This document shows positions 7,427-15,850 of a stretch of 26,201 bases of DNA, in pieces. Location: contig CAZAXY010000044.1 of NCBI GenBank assembly GCA_964489125.1, positions 1 to 26,201 of the forward strand. Reading direction: 5' to 3'. Numbering within the stretch: the stretch's first letter is position 1; the number at the start of each line of letters is the position of its first letter. This DNA comes from GYS-P2D sp964489125. Its GTDB lineage: Bacteria; Bacteroidota; Bacteroidia; Chitinophagales; Saprospiraceae. The notes beneath the pieces were generated by a model. The model saw nothing but the letters and a program-made list of their open reading frames with translations. It searched no databases and was not told the DNA's origin. Both the position numbers and the translations under genes were made by a program.

Positions 7427-7441
7427 TTAGCATTTTGCTAA
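7427..7441. promoter_or_regulatory. Putative operator 2 of the XRE-S24 repressor
   Basis: Perfect dyad TTAGCATTTTGCTAA (six-base arms, three-base spacer) in the AT-rich divergent region between the repressor and the MDR reductase. Together with operator 1 it gives four TAGCA half-sites in 31 bp. On the minus strand a TATATTCG, one mismatch from the Bacteroidota -7 box, lies between operator 1 and the repressor start. Confidence 0.6.
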
Positions 7442-7501
7442 TAAAATTGGAAAAACGCCTTCTATCCTTCCATACTGACCATAACTCAGTAATATCACAT
7501 C

Positions 7502-8530
7502 ATGATACATCGACAAGTCTATCGATTGAAGGCCGGCAATATCAATCGTCTGAAGATCACAACGGAGCATCTCCCCGAGCTCGCCGATGATGAAGTACAG
7601 ATAGAAGTACATGCTATAGGGCTCAATTTTGCAGATGTGTTTGCCATCCTCGGGCTGTATAGTGCCACACCTGCTGGAGCGTTCATACCAGGATTAGAGT
7701 ATGCCGGACAAGTAATTAACAAAGGGAATGAGGTCACAAATTATGAGATCGGTGATCGCATCATCGGTGTAACGAGATTTGGCGCATATACAACCCATCT
7801 CAACATCCATCAGTCTTACATCATTCCATTACCCCAGAACTGGAGCTATGCTGAAGGTGCTTCCTATCCCGTACAGGTACTCACAGCATATTACGGCCTC
7901 AAAAATCTTGGCAATCTGCAAGCAGATCATACCGTACTAATACACTCTGCAGCCGGCGGCGTCGGCATCTGGGCCAATAGAATATGTAAAGCCATGGGAG
8001 CATACACCCTCGGCACGGTTGGCAGCAATAAAAAGATCGAACTCCTCAACGATGAAAGCTATGACACATATATCGTCCGTGATAAGCACACCTTCAAAAA
8101 AGAACTCATAGCCTCCTTGAATGATCGCAAGCTAGATATCATCATGGAGTGTATAGGTGGACCAATTATGAAGATCGGGTTCAACGCACTGGCACCCATG
8201 GGCAGACATATCGTATATGGCTCGGCACACTATGGTAACACAGCAAGTCGGCCAAACTACTTTAAGCTGATTCCAAAATACCTCACTCGACCACGACTCG
8301 ACCCACAAAATATGATCAAGCAAAACAAGTCTGTGATGGCATTTAATCTGATCTATCTATTTGATAATGTAGCTGTGATGCATCACTTGCTAACAGAGCT
8401 TAACGCTCTGGAGCTCGGAAAACCTATTATCGGTCATCGCTATAGCTTTGATCAGCTCCCTGAAGCAATTAAAACGTTTCAAGCTGGCCAAACAATGGGC
8501 AAAGTAGTCGTAGAACTCAATCACGATTGA
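7502..8530 (+). CDS. Zinc-free medium-chain dehydrogenase/reductase (quinone oxidoreductase/VAT-1-like)
   Basis: A 342-residue MDR-superfamily oxidoreductase. The N-terminal GroES-like domain has the GLNFADVFAILGLY block (residues 40-53) and PGLEYAGQV (63-71). The Rossmann domain has AAGGVG at 150-155, the NADPH-binding turn of the quinone-reductase branch. The Cys/His ligands of zinc alcohol dehydrogenases are absent. It probably reduces quinones or activated enones with NADPH, and the late PNYFKLIPKYLTRPRLDP region resembles the synaptic-vesicle VAT-1 subgroup. It is divergent from the repressor and shares its upstream region, so it could be co-regulated through the same palindromes. The substrate cannot be read from the sequence. 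Confidence 0.88.
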   Translation: MIHRQVYRLKAGNINRLKITTEHLPELADDEVQIEVHAIGLNFADVFAILGLYSATPAGAFIPGLEYAGQVINKGNEVTNYEIGDRIIGVTRFGAYTTHLNIHQSYIIPLPQNWSYAEGASYPVQVLTAYYGLKNLGNLQADHTVLIHSAAGGVGIWANRICKAMGAYTLGTVGSNKKIELLNDESYDTYIVRDKHTFKKELIASLNDRKLDIIMECIGGPIMKIGFNALAPMGRHIVYGSAHYGNTASRPNYFKLIPKYLTRPRLDPQNMIKQNKSVMAFNLIYLFDNVAVMHHLLTELNALELGKPIIGHRYSFDQLPEAIKTFQAGQTMGKVVVELNHD

Positions 8531-8568
8531 TGAGATCATGATATCTTAGCGCTCTCATACAGATAATC

Positions 8569-9120
8569 ATGGCTCTTACAGAATCTACTATGCTTCCCCT
8601 TGGCACTACCGCTCCTAACTTTCATATCAAGGATGTAGTCAGCAACAACTATTATAGCCTCGATGACCTCAAGTCTGATCAGGCTACCGTGATTATGTTT
8701 ATCTGTAATCACTGCCCATTCGTGATCCACGTCAATCCGGAGCTGGTTAAAATCGCCAATGAATACAAGAACCAAGGTGTATCATTCGTAGCGATCAGCT
8801 CCAATGATGTCGAAAATTATCCCGAGGATGCTCCTGAAAAGATGAGCATCGTAGCTAAAGTGCTCAAGTATCCATTCCCATACCTCTATGACAAACATCA
8901 GGAAGTCGCCAAGGCCTACGATGCAGCATGCACGCCGGACTTTTATGTCTTTGATGGAGATATGAAGCTATCATATCGCGGGCGATTGGATCAGTCAAGA
9001 CCAGGTAATAATGTCCCGCTTACTGGGACTGACCTGCGCCATGCTATAGATAAAACTATCGCTGGCAAATCTATCGATCCACAATACCCAAGTGCAGGGT
9101 GTAATATTAAGTGGAAGTAA
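8569..9120 (+). CDS. Thioredoxin-like redoxin (AhpC/TSA-type fold) with CxxC motif
   Basis: A 183-residue cytoplasmic thioredoxin-fold protein with no signal peptide. The active site is Cys46-Asn-His-Cys49 in MFICNHCPFV, followed by the AISSNDVENYPEDAPEKM block and the cis-Pro region CTPDFYVFD. The C-terminus PSAGCNIKWK carries another conserved Cys. This arrangement matches the thioredoxin-family/redoxin proteins that reduce peroxides or disulfides; the exact partner is unknown. It starts 38 bp after the reductase stop, so the two are probably one transcript, consistent with a shared redox role. Confidence 0.88.
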   Translation: MALTESTMLPLGTTAPNFHIKDVVSNNYYSLDDLKSDQATVIMFICNHCPFVIHVNPELVKIANEYKNQGVSFVAISSNDVENYPEDAPEKMSIVAKVLKYPFPYLYDKHQEVAKAYDAACTPDFYVFDGDMKLSYRGRLDQSRPGNNVPLTGTDLRHAIDKTIAGKSIDPQYPSAGCNIKWK

Positions 9121-9125
9121 GGTCT

Positions 9126-9605
9126 ATGCCATACTTAATCTCTATAGTTCCATATGCATTTGGCTTAATTCTATTTAGTTTAATTGGCCACACCCTTCTA
9201 TTAGAAAAGAAGCGAGTCCTAAGTATCCTATTCTTACTATGTGCTGTATTAGGGATCTGGTTAGGAAGCTATGGCAAAGAATTAGAGGCTACCCAATATG
9301 TGATTCCGTTATCTCTTATTGTTTTAGCTGTCTTCTTAATGCTTCAGGTGGAATTTACGATGGTAGGATTTGCACTCATGGCGATAGTCGCTGGATTCTT
9401 TAACGGGCATGATATGGGGCTAAATCTTCGATATGAAACATCTCTACTACCATATATCGGTGGGCTGATTGGTTGTAGCATACTGTTACTGTTGTTAGTT
9501 TATAAAACCCAAAGCTATATGGCTCAAAGAAACGGTTTGTATATGGTCGGCGGGATATCTTGTATTGTTGGGATCATCATAGTACTATTCTCCGAATTCA
9601 TGTAG
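9126..9605 (+). CDS. HupE/UreJ-like small integral membrane protein
   Basis: A 159-residue, very hydrophobic protein with about five to six membrane segments. The segment FFNGHDMGLNLRYETSLLPYIGGLIGCSILL resembles the GHxxG...YxxG core of HupE/UreJ proteins, thought to be metal (Ni/Co) transporters or hydrogenase/urease accessory permeases. The match is by eye and partial, and no hydrogenase or urease genes are nearby. An upstream GTG at 9111 would overlap the previous gene, but ATG at 9126 has AAGTAAGG five bases before it and begins MPYLISIVP directly with the first membrane helix, so I prefer it. It follows the redoxin stop by 5 bp, so it is probably translationally linked. Confidence 0.7.
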   Translation: MPYLISIVPYAFGLILFSLIGHTLLLEKKRVLSILFLLCAVLGIWLGSYGKELEATQYVIPLSLIVLAVFLMLQVEFTMVGFALMAIVAGFFNGHDMGLNLRYETSLLPYIGGLIGCSILLLLLVYKTQSYMAQRNGLYMVGGISCIVGIIIVLFSEFM

Positions 9606-9801
9606 CCCGCTGCTTCAGAAGAAACAGCGCTCCATTCGCTTCTTATCAGCTCAGTTAGTCTTGTCATGGATAGTGAGGCACGATTGACAAATATTCAGAC
9701 TCCTAAGCCGAGGAGCATATTTTCTTCTTCAAAATGAAGCTGTTTGCTGGCACCGCTAGGGATTCCTCTACACCGCTTCACTGCGATCAGAATGAAAAAA
9801 C
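9606..9801. other. Intergenic region between convergent genes with small hairpins
   Basis: A 196-bp non-coding stretch between convergent genes. It contains CGCTG...CAGCG arms (about 9609-9625), CTCCT...AGGAG arms (about 9701-9716), a short CTTC/GAAG stem near 9728-9740, and GGATTCCTC...GATCAGAATGA near 9760-9793. The latter words resemble degenerate intergenic repeats common in Bacteroidota. The hairpins may terminate transcription from either side, but none has a strong T-run. Confidence 0.35.
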
Positions 9802-10584
9802 TTACACCCTTGCCCTACTCAACCATGCGATTAATACGAAAAATAAGCCCATGACTGCATAGGCCATGGCTGATATCACCATGATAGAACCACTATGTCT
9901 CAGCGCAATCGCCAAAAAAGCCCATACCACTACTCCCGCATAAGCCCTATCTCTCTTATGATAGGCTATATGTCCAGCAATGGCGGCAGCAATAATCATA
10001 ATTATAATCGTCCAATTAACCTCGGATATCCCAAAACCTCTCCATCCGTAGAATGCCAGAGCACTGCTGATATTAAGAGCTGTAGCGAGCGTAATCCAAG
10101 CGAAATAAATACTGAAGGTGAATTTTTCTAACCAATAGTTTTGTAGACCGTCGTCAGATTGAAGCTGTTTTAGATAAAGGTTGATCATCACTAAGCTGAC
10201 TAGCATTATGATAATGATCCCTACTGTTAGCCAAAGCCAATCATAAGATGCACAGACTAGCCACAATCCATTGCACACCACATTAAGAGAATACCAACGA
10301 TGAATCTTATGCCATATCTCATGATTCCCTATAGGAGTCCTAAACCACTGATATATGGGAAAAACGATAAGGCCTGTATAGATCACCCCCCATATCGAGA
10401 ATGCATAGCCTTCGGGTACTATGAGTGGATTAGTATCAGTACCTGTCGTCCCAACTGGATTGGGTCCCATCATGCCTCCAACTGTAAGGCCATACATAAT
10501 TAGCATGATGATCATCGCAAATAGAGATATCAAAATCTTCCTTCTCATGACAGGATAATCACCCAGTAGTCGAGATTGTTTCAT
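9802..10584 (-). CDS. TspO/MBR-related tryptophan-rich membrane protein
   Basis: A 260-residue integral membrane protein with about seven hydrophobic segments. The segment PEGYAFSIWGVIYTGLIVFPIYQW (residues 57-80) and later Trp-containing helices resemble the TspO/tryptophan-rich sensory protein relatives of Bacteroidota, which are longer than the 160-residue classical TspO. Classical TspO binds porphyrins and other small ligands; whether this branch does is unknown. Its ATG overlaps the stop codon of the upstream DUF6495 gene by one base (TAATG), so the two are translationally coupled. Confidence 0.75.
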   Translation of the reverse strand: MKQSRLLGDYPVMRRKILISLFAMIIMLIMYGLTVGGMMGPNPVGTTGTDTNPLIVPEGYAFSIWGVIYTGLIVFPIYQWFRTPIGNHEIWHKIHRWYSLNVVCNGLWLVCASYDWLWLTVGIIIIMLVSLVMINLYLKQLQSDDGLQNYWLEKFTFSIYFAWITLATALNISSALAFYGWRGFGISEVNWTIIIMIIAAAIAGHIAYHKRDRAYAGVVVWAFLAIALRHSGSIMVISAMAYAVMGLFFVLIAWLSRARV

Positions 10585-11051
10585 TACTTAATTGACTTAG
10601 CAAACCGCTTATATAGCGAGCCATCAGTTTTTACACACCCTTGACCAAGCATTTTGAAGATCTCCTCCTCACGATTAGGACTATAGGTTTTAGATGATTG
10701 ATAGATCTGGATATCTGTTGGGAGATTACTTGTGATGTGTTGTATCCCCACATCTGTGGTGAGATCTATATCTGGCGCACCAGTATCTACACCGATGAGG
10801 TGGATACTGTCGGCTCTACAGTTGAATATCTTTACCGAGTTTTTGCTATAGTGAGCGACATACTCTATTTGCCTAAGGATTTTTTCAAAAACTACATCAC
10901 TAAATGAATCGATTAATCCTTGAGATTTAGCGTCATCTTTTTTAAGTTGCTCCCAGTCCTCTGCCGGAACGCCATTTACTACTAAGAATTCGATGAATTC
11001 CTTCTCCAAACTTTTGAGTTCCTCAATTGTAAGGCGCCTATACTTTGTCAC
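10584..11051 (-). CDS. DUF6495-like conserved protein
   Basis: A 155-residue soluble protein beginning MTKYRRLTIEELKSLEKEFIEFL, which matches my memory of the Bacteroidota DUF6495 family. The N-terminal half is helical; the C-terminal half is a predicted alpha/beta segment (VKIFNCRADSIHLIGVDTG). No catalytic motif is apparent and the function is unknown. The start is GTG at 11051; an ATG 10 bases upstream is out of frame, and starting at GTG preserves the conserved YRRLT beginning. It is coupled to the downstream TspO-like gene. Confidence 0.72.
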   Translation of the reverse strand: MTKYRRLTIEELKSLEKEFIEFLVVNGVPAEDWEQLKKDDAKSQGLIDSFSDVVFEKILRQIEYVAHYSKNSVKIFNCRADSIHLIGVDTGAPDIDLTTDVGIQHITSNLPTDIQIYQSSKTYSPNREEEIFKMLGQGCVKTDGSLYKRFAKSIK

Positions 11052-11134
11052 TATTAGTCATGTCTTTAGTAAACTTAGGCTTTTATCCATTCATTCTCGT
11101 AACAAGCTATTAGGCTAATACGTTATTTACGGAG

Positions 11135-11647
11135 ATGCGATATCATTATTTATTTATACTCTTCTTGCTTTTTAACTCGTGCACAGATGCACCTGATGCG
11201 TTATTTCAGATTTCGACAGAGGCAGATTTTGATATCGCTCCAGGTCTCAATACAATAGAGACCTTCATATTCCCCATTAGTCAGGTACCTACTAATTTTG
11301 CTGCGTTGAGCGGTGGAGTTGATCCCAACACTATTGGCTCCATTCAGCCTAGTAGGGCCACGATTAGTGCACCATTTGTGGCATTCGATTGGAGCATTGT
11401 AAGAGAAGTATCTGTACGCGCAATTTCACCGCAAAATCCCGAGCTAAATCGTGAAATTTTCTTTCAAGATCAGATTAGCTTGAATAACCAAAACGAGTTA
11501 AGGCTTTTTAGCTCTTTGTCAGATGTAAGAGAGATATTGATTGATGAGACGTTTAACTTAGAGGTGCGATTTAATTTTAGAAATATTACCCCAGCAGAAA
11601 TCCCGAGTAGAATAGAAATGAATTTTTTAGCCAATGGAACAGAATGA
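11135..11647 (+). CDS. Putative lipoprotein, unknown function
   Basis: A 170-residue protein with an N-terminal lipoprotein signal: a positively charged start (MRYHY), a hydrophobic stretch of about 10 residues and a lipobox FNSC with Cys16. The mature part is beta-rich, with alternating hydrophobic strands and no Cys. I do not recognise the family; envelope localisation is the only thing the sequence shows. It overlaps the next gene by 14 bp, so the two are probably co-transcribed, and it is divergent from the DUF6495/TspO-like pair. Confidence 0.75.
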   Translation: MRYHYLFILFLLFNSCTDAPDALFQISTEADFDIAPGLNTIETFIFPISQVPTNFAALSGGVDPNTIGSIQPSRATISAPFVAFDWSIVREVSVRAISPQNPELNREIFFQDQISLNNQNELRLFSSLSDVREILIDETFNLEVRFNFRNITPAEIPSRIEMNFLANGTE

Positions 11648-11945
11648 GATAGTTAAGAAACAATACATGGTAGAGTTTGAAGTACCTGAGCTCACACCCT
11701 ATTTGATCAGCATGATTCCTGACCAGCGAGCTGCTATCGATGAAATGATGGTGAAAGGCAAAATGGTCTCATATTCACTATCAATGAATAGAGATAAAGT
11801 TTGGTCACTGATGCTTGCGAATAATGAGTCAGCGTTAATTCAGCTCATTGATGAACTCCCTATGAGTCAGTATATGAGCTATAATTACAAGGAACTGATG
11901 TTTCATAATACAGTGCATCTGATCCCCGCCATGTCGATGAATTGA
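11634..11945 (+). CDS. Muconolactone delta-isomerase-like (ferredoxin-fold dimer) protein
   Basis: A 103-residue protein with the pattern QYMVEFEVPE...MIPDQRAAIDEMMVKGKMVSYSLSMNRDKVWSLMLANNESALIQLIDELPM, which matches small alpha-beta-barrel proteins of the muconolactone isomerase/YciI-like type. Bacteroidota members are usually lone genes with no aromatic catabolism neighbours, as here, so the annotated isomerase activity is doubtful. ATG at 11634 overlaps the lipoprotein stop by 14 bp; the internal ATG at 11667 gives a shorter form starting at the conserved MVEFEV and is a real alternative. Confidence 0.72.
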   Translation: MEQNEIVKKQYMVEFEVPELTPYLISMIPDQRAAIDEMMVKGKMVSYSLSMNRDKVWSLMLANNESALIQLIDELPMSQYMSYNYKELMFHNTVHLIPAMSMN

Positions 11946-12031
11946 GTTATAGTGGTCGGCGAGGCAGGTCCACTGGATATCACAGTTTTATCTCGCAAGT
12001 GCTCTCTGAGCCCAAAGACTTTTTTATCTAG

Positions 12032-13531
12032 TTACATCACAATCCTATTATCCCTAAACTCTATGGTCCGCTCCAATCTCTTATTTGCATTGTCTGAGCG
12101 GAGGTCATCGATGTAATAATAATCTGCTTTTCCTTCGTCTCCAGATAACGTAATAACAACATAACCATGATCACGGATATTAGTATATCTCAGATGTGGG
12201 TTGTCTTGATGAATCCGTTTCTCTGCTATCTTGGCGGAGTCCTGGGTGGTATAAGAGTCAATGTTAGCGCTAGAGATGCTTGTCGCTCCAATCTCAACGG
12301 CCACATGCTCTCCACCATCATCTGCCACATCAAATGCCCACGAGCAATGCGTATCTCCAGTGAGGAATACCGTGTTGGCAATTTCTTGCGCTCTGAGATA
12401 ATCTATTATTTCTTCTTTCTCAGAGGGATAGCCATCCCAAGCATCAAGATTAACCTTCATCCCATAGACATTGCTTAAGTCCATATCTGAGAAGATTACT
12501 TGATTGCCTATAATTTTCCATTGAGTGGAGGATTTATCGAGTTCATCCTTGAACCATGCCAGTTGTTTTGCGCCGAGCATCTTCTGGTCATCGCTGATTT
12601 CTTCTTCTTTGGCTGCTGGTTCCGTACGACCCTCAAGGCGCTCATCCAACATAATTAATGATGCCATATCTCCAATCCTAAATGCACGGTAGTGCTCCTT
12701 GGCTTTATTGTCTCTGATCGGCATCCACTCATAATAGACCTGTCTTGCGATGTCTCTTCTTATGCCATAGTCTCCTTCATCTTCCTGATGATTTTGTGCG
12801 CCAGCAGTATAGGCATTGTTTGTGATCTCGTGGTCATCCCAAATCGTTATAAATGGATGCATTTGATGCACTTTTTGCAGGTCCGTATCAGCTCGATACT
12901 GACCATAGCGACCTCGATAATCCGATAAGGTAATAATCTCATGTGAAGGGTAATGAATCCTACCAATAGTAGTGTCTCCATAAGTGCCTGGGCCGTACTC
13001 ATAAATATAATCTCCAAGATGCAGCACGACGTCGAGGTCTTCATCAGCAAGATGCTCATAGGCATTGAAATGACCCCACTCATAATTACTACAGCTGACA
13101 GCACCGATTTTTAGCTCCTCAACTTCTCCTTGTGGGAATGTCTTCGTACGACCGATGGGGGATTTCTTTCCCTCGGCTTCAAACTGGTAGTAATATGTCT
13201 TGCCAGGATCTAGGTCTATCACATCTATCTTAGCTGTGTATCCTGATAGGCTATCTGTCATCACTTGACCATCATATAATGAATTGCTCATATCAGGTCG
13301 ATCAGAGAGAGTCCACACTACATTGACGGACTTATGATAATCCGGTATTGCCTTAGTCCATATAATCACGCTTTCTTGAGTAGGATCTCCTGATGCTACC
13401 CCATAATAAAATGGCGCCTGCTGAACATCGAGGCCTTCCCAAAAATCAACAGCTATTCTTTCGGTGTGGCTGGGCTGGCAGGCTTGTATCATAATTAGTG
13501 CGATGACGAGAGCTACTATGTATCTATACAT
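12032..13531 (-). CDS. phoD: PhoD-type alkaline phosphatase/phosphodiesterase, lipoprotein-like
   Basis: A 499-residue member of the PhoD metallophosphatase family. The N-terminus is a lipoprotein-type signal ending IQAC (Cys18), so it is probably tethered in the envelope. An Fn3-like PhoD N-domain (FYYGVASGDPTQESVIIWTKA, near 41-61) precedes the catalytic domain with VSCSNYEWGHFNAYEHL, HLGDYIYEYG, WDDHEITNNAY and GDTHCSWAFDV, which carry the metal-binding Asp/His residues. The Cys of VSCSN is the PhoD-family metal ligand. The substrate would be phosphomono- or phosphodiesters outside the inner membrane, for phosphate scavenging. It stands alone on the minus strand, divergent from mtaB, and no recognisable Pho box is visible. 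Confidence 0.9.
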   Translation of the reverse strand: MYRYIVALVIALIMIQACQPSHTERIAVDFWEGLDVQQAPFYYGVASGDPTQESVIIWTKAIPDYHKSVNVVWTLSDRPDMSNSLYDGQVMTDSLSGYTAKIDVIDLDPGKTYYYQFEAEGKKSPIGRTKTFPQGEVEELKIGAVSCSNYEWGHFNAYEHLADEDLDVVLHLGDYIYEYGPGTYGDTTIGRIHYPSHEIITLSDYRGRYGQYRADTDLQKVHQMHPFITIWDDHEITNNAYTAGAQNHQEDEGDYGIRRDIARQVYYEWMPIRDNKAKEHYRAFRIGDMASLIMLDERLEGRTEPAAKEEEISDDQKMLGAKQLAWFKDELDKSSTQWKIIGNQVIFSDMDLSNVYGMKVNLDAWDGYPSEKEEIIDYLRAQEIANTVFLTGDTHCSWAFDVADDGGEHVAVEIGATSISSANIDSYTTQDSAKIAEKRIHQDNPHLRYTNIRDHGYVVITLSGDEGKADYYYIDDLRSDNANKRLERTIEFRDNRIVM

Positions 13532-13642
13532 GAGAGTGGTTTGTCTCTTAAAGATATGCCGCTAAGACGGAGTAACCAGATAATAGAAAGTGATTATAAG
13601 TCTAAATATGAACAAGCCCGTATAGTGTTGACAACTAACCCT

Positions 13643-13662
13643 GAAAAAACTATAGTTTTTTC
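13643..13662. repeat. Perfect 20-bp palindrome in the phoD/mtaB divergent region
   Basis: GAAAAAACTATAGTTTTTTC is exactly self-complementary. As RNA it would be an eight-pair stem with a UAUA loop, AU-rich and followed by few further T residues. It lies between two divergent genes, where a terminator is not required, so it could be an operator or part of the repeat that continues into the next hairpin. Confidence 0.6.
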
Positions 13663-13664
13663 TT

Positions 13665-13686
13665 CCCTTCTCTTTGAAGAGAGGGG
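13665..13686. repeat. GC-richer hairpin, likely dispersed intergenic repeat
   Basis: Arms CCCTTCTCT and AGAGAGGGG pair over nine positions (one G-T) around a four-base loop, followed by TTGGGGACAATAG. The AGAGGGGTTGGGG wording resembles hairpin repeats scattered between genes in many Bacteroidota. There is only one copy in this window. Confidence 0.45.
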
Positions 13687-13779
13687 TTGGGGACAATAGA
13701 AGTGAATTCCATAAAAGGCACTAATAAGTCTGAATGTTCTCCTCTCGCACCCATAAATCAAAAAGTAAAAATGCTTGAT

Positions 13780-13810
13780 TTGATAAACCCCATGATTAGG
13801 TATAATTTCG
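13780..13810 (+). promoter_or_regulatory. Candidate mtaB promoter
   Basis: TTG at 13780-13782 and TAATTTCG at 13803-13810 (one mismatch from the Bacteroidota -7 consensus TAnnTTTG, overlapping TATAAT) are spaced by 20 bp. The mtaB ATG is 16 bp downstream, implying a very short leader. Confidence 0.4.
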
Positions 13811-13826
13811 CAGTCATTCTGGGATT

Positions 13827-15161
13827 ATGTCAACACCACAGACGGTAGCATTTCACACCTTAGGCTGTAAGCTGAACTTTTCGGAGACTTCGTCGATTAG
13901 GCGAAAGTTTGAAAGTCACGGATTTAGTACAGTTGGCTTCCAGGATGTAGCAGATATTTATGTATTGAATACCTGTTCAGTAACGGATTTTGCCGATCGT
14001 AAATGTCGCTCCGCAGTACGTAAAGTGCTAAGACAATCACCAGAAGCTAAGGTCGTCGTGATCGGCTGTTATGCCCAACTCAAGCCCACAGAAATCGCTG
14101 CCATTCCAGGAGTTGATCTGGTGCTTGGGGCGGCAGAGAAGTTTAACATCCTCAACTACATCGATACCCTCTCGCATCATACCGACAAAGGCATGGTGCA
14201 AGCAGGCAAAGTAGAGCAAGCCAACACATTTGAAGAAGCTTTCTCATACGGAGATCGCACGAGATCATTTCTGAAGGTTCAGGATGGCTGCAACTACAAG
14301 TGCTCATTCTGTACGATTCCGCAAGCTCGAGGTAAGAGCCGCAGTGATACCGTAGATAATGTCCTAAAGAATGCTCGAAAAATCGCTGATCTCGGCGTCA
14401 AGGAGATTGTACTTACAGGAGTAAATCTGGGAGACTTTGGGAACGGCACTGAGGTAATCGAAGGCATGAAGCCGAAGAAAGAAGCGCTCTTTATCGATCT
14501 GATCAAAGAACTTGATCAGACAGAGGGTATCGAGCGATTTAGGATATCATCTATAGAGCCCAATCTACTGACTGGGGAAATTATACAATTCGTGGCGGAG
14601 TCTGAACGGTTCATGCCACACTTCCATGTTCCTCTGCAATCTGGTAGTGATAAAATACTGAAGCTCATGCGCCGCAGATATAAACGACAACTATATGCCG
14701 ATCGTGTACAGATGATCAAAAGCGCCATGCCACAGGCCTGTATAGGAGTAGATGTCATCGTAGGCTTTCCTGGCGAGACAGATGAAGACTTTAAAGAGAC
14801 CTTTGATTTTATCAGTGGATTAGCCGTGAGCTACTTACATGTCTTCACCTATTCGGAACGTGCCAATACACTAGCTGCAGACATGGGTGATGTAGTTCCT
14901 GTCAATATCCGCAGGCAGCGCAATGAAGCCTTGAGAAACCTATCTCTTAAAAAGAAACAAGCTTTCTATCAATCGCATTTGGGAACAAGTAGGCCTGTAT
15001 TATTTGAACAATCAAAGAAAGCTGGAATGATGACGGGATTCACCGATAATTATATCAAGGTGGAGTTGCCATATGATAGTCTTATGGTTAATCAGATCGC
15101 TGACTACAACTTGGGTTACGTCAACTCAGAATTAGTAGTTACAAACACGAACCTGTCTTAA
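13827..15161 (+). CDS. mtaB: tRNA (ms2)t6A37 methylthiotransferase MtaB
   Basis: A 444-residue radical-SAM methylthiotransferase. The N-terminal UPF0004 domain holds the first iron-sulfur cluster on Cys14 (HTLGCKLN), Cys50 (NTCSVTD) and Cys81 (GCYAQ). The radical-SAM CxxxCxxC is Cys155/Cys159/Cys162 in DGCNYKCSFC. A C-terminal TRAM-like region follows the FTYSERANTLAA block. The HTLGCKLN start and the RSFLKVQDGCNYKCSFCTIPQARG context identify the t6A-modifying MtaB branch rather than MiaB or RimO. It converts N6-threonylcarbamoyladenosine-37 to its 2-methylthio form in ANN-decoding tRNAs. It heads a plus-strand run with a small secreted protein and lgt. Confidence 0.95.
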   Translation: MSTPQTVAFHTLGCKLNFSETSSIRRKFESHGFSTVGFQDVADIYVLNTCSVTDFADRKCRSAVRKVLRQSPEAKVVVIGCYAQLKPTEIAAIPGVDLVLGAAEKFNILNYIDTLSHHTDKGMVQAGKVEQANTFEEAFSYGDRTRSFLKVQDGCNYKCSFCTIPQARGKSRSDTVDNVLKNARKIADLGVKEIVLTGVNLGDFGNGTEVIEGMKPKKEALFIDLIKELDQTEGIERFRISSIEPNLLTGEIIQFVAESERFMPHFHVPLQSGSDKILKLMRRRYKRQLYADRVQMIKSAMPQACIGVDVIVGFPGETDEDFKETFDFISGLAVSYLHVFTYSERANTLAADMGDVVPVNIRRQRNEALRNLSLKKKQAFYQSHLGTSRPVLFEQSKKAGMMTGFTDNYIKVELPYDSLMVNQIADYNLGYVNSELVVTNTNLS

Positions 15162-15194
15162 AGAATATTTGTATCTTTTTATAAACATCATCCT

Positions 15195-15695
15195 ATGACT
15201 TATCTATACAGTCTTCTATTAGTTCTATCTGCTTATGTATCTGATTCAACGTTTTCGATAGAGCTGCCTTTCAATATTAATATTGGAGAAACAAAGACCA
15301 TGGAGATCGAGGACAAACTGAGTCTGGTAGACAAGCAGCACAGGCTATTTCAAAAAGACGTCCCATTTACTAAATATCAAGTCGCCGGTGGTCAGTTTGC
15401 CATATATGCTGGCTTAAATGGCACGATCAACAAGGTAATTTTTGATGGAGATGAAGACCATACCCTTCCCAGCAACTTGCGCAAACTTGGATTAAAACTA
15501 TCCCAAGGCAAGAGATGTGACACTTGGGGAACGTCTCGAAAAAAGATGATGACACTATTAAATGAGGCAGGCATCAAGGATATTGACGAAATTGATATGT
15601 ACGACTTAGGGTTTACAGTAGATGACCTCCATGTTAGGGCGGTATTTCAAGATGTTTGTGGACTTAATGAACTCCATCTTACGGAGAGCTATTAA
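15195..15695 (+). CDS. Small secreted/periplasmic protein of unknown function
   Basis: A 166-residue protein with a weak N-terminal signal (YLYSLLLVLSAYVSDS). The mature part has a predicted ETKTMEIEDKLSLVDKQHR beta/alpha segment, a middle GLNGTINKVIFDG strand pair, and a C-terminal helical segment (TWGTSRKKMMTLLNEAGIKDIDEIDMYDLG). Two Cys occur in the mature region (RCDTW, DVCGL). I do not recognise the family. It starts 33 bp after mtaB on the same strand, so co-transcription is plausible but implies nothing clear about function. Confidence 0.7.
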   Translation: MTYLYSLLLVLSAYVSDSTFSIELPFNINIGETKTMEIEDKLSLVDKQHRLFQKDVPFTKYQVAGGQFAIYAGLNGTINKVIFDGDEDHTLPSNLRKLGLKLSQGKRCDTWGTSRKKMMTLLNEAGIKDIDEIDMYDLGFTVDDLHVRAVFQDVCGLNELHLTESY

Positions 15696-15850
15696 AAGAA
15701 CATGATCCCAATAGTTTAAAGCACTTCATCCAAGGCTGTACTAATTCCACAATAGTTTGATTACTCTCTTATTTTTCAATTAAATCTGAATTGGCATATC
15801 GGACTAGTAGAGTATAGAAGTTTACCTTTATATCAGATTTAAGCAATCCT

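Noticed and set aside
7427..7612. 61-codon minus-strand open frame over the operators and reductase start
   Set aside because: It overlaps the palindromic promoter region and the start of the well-supported reductase gene, and matches nothing.
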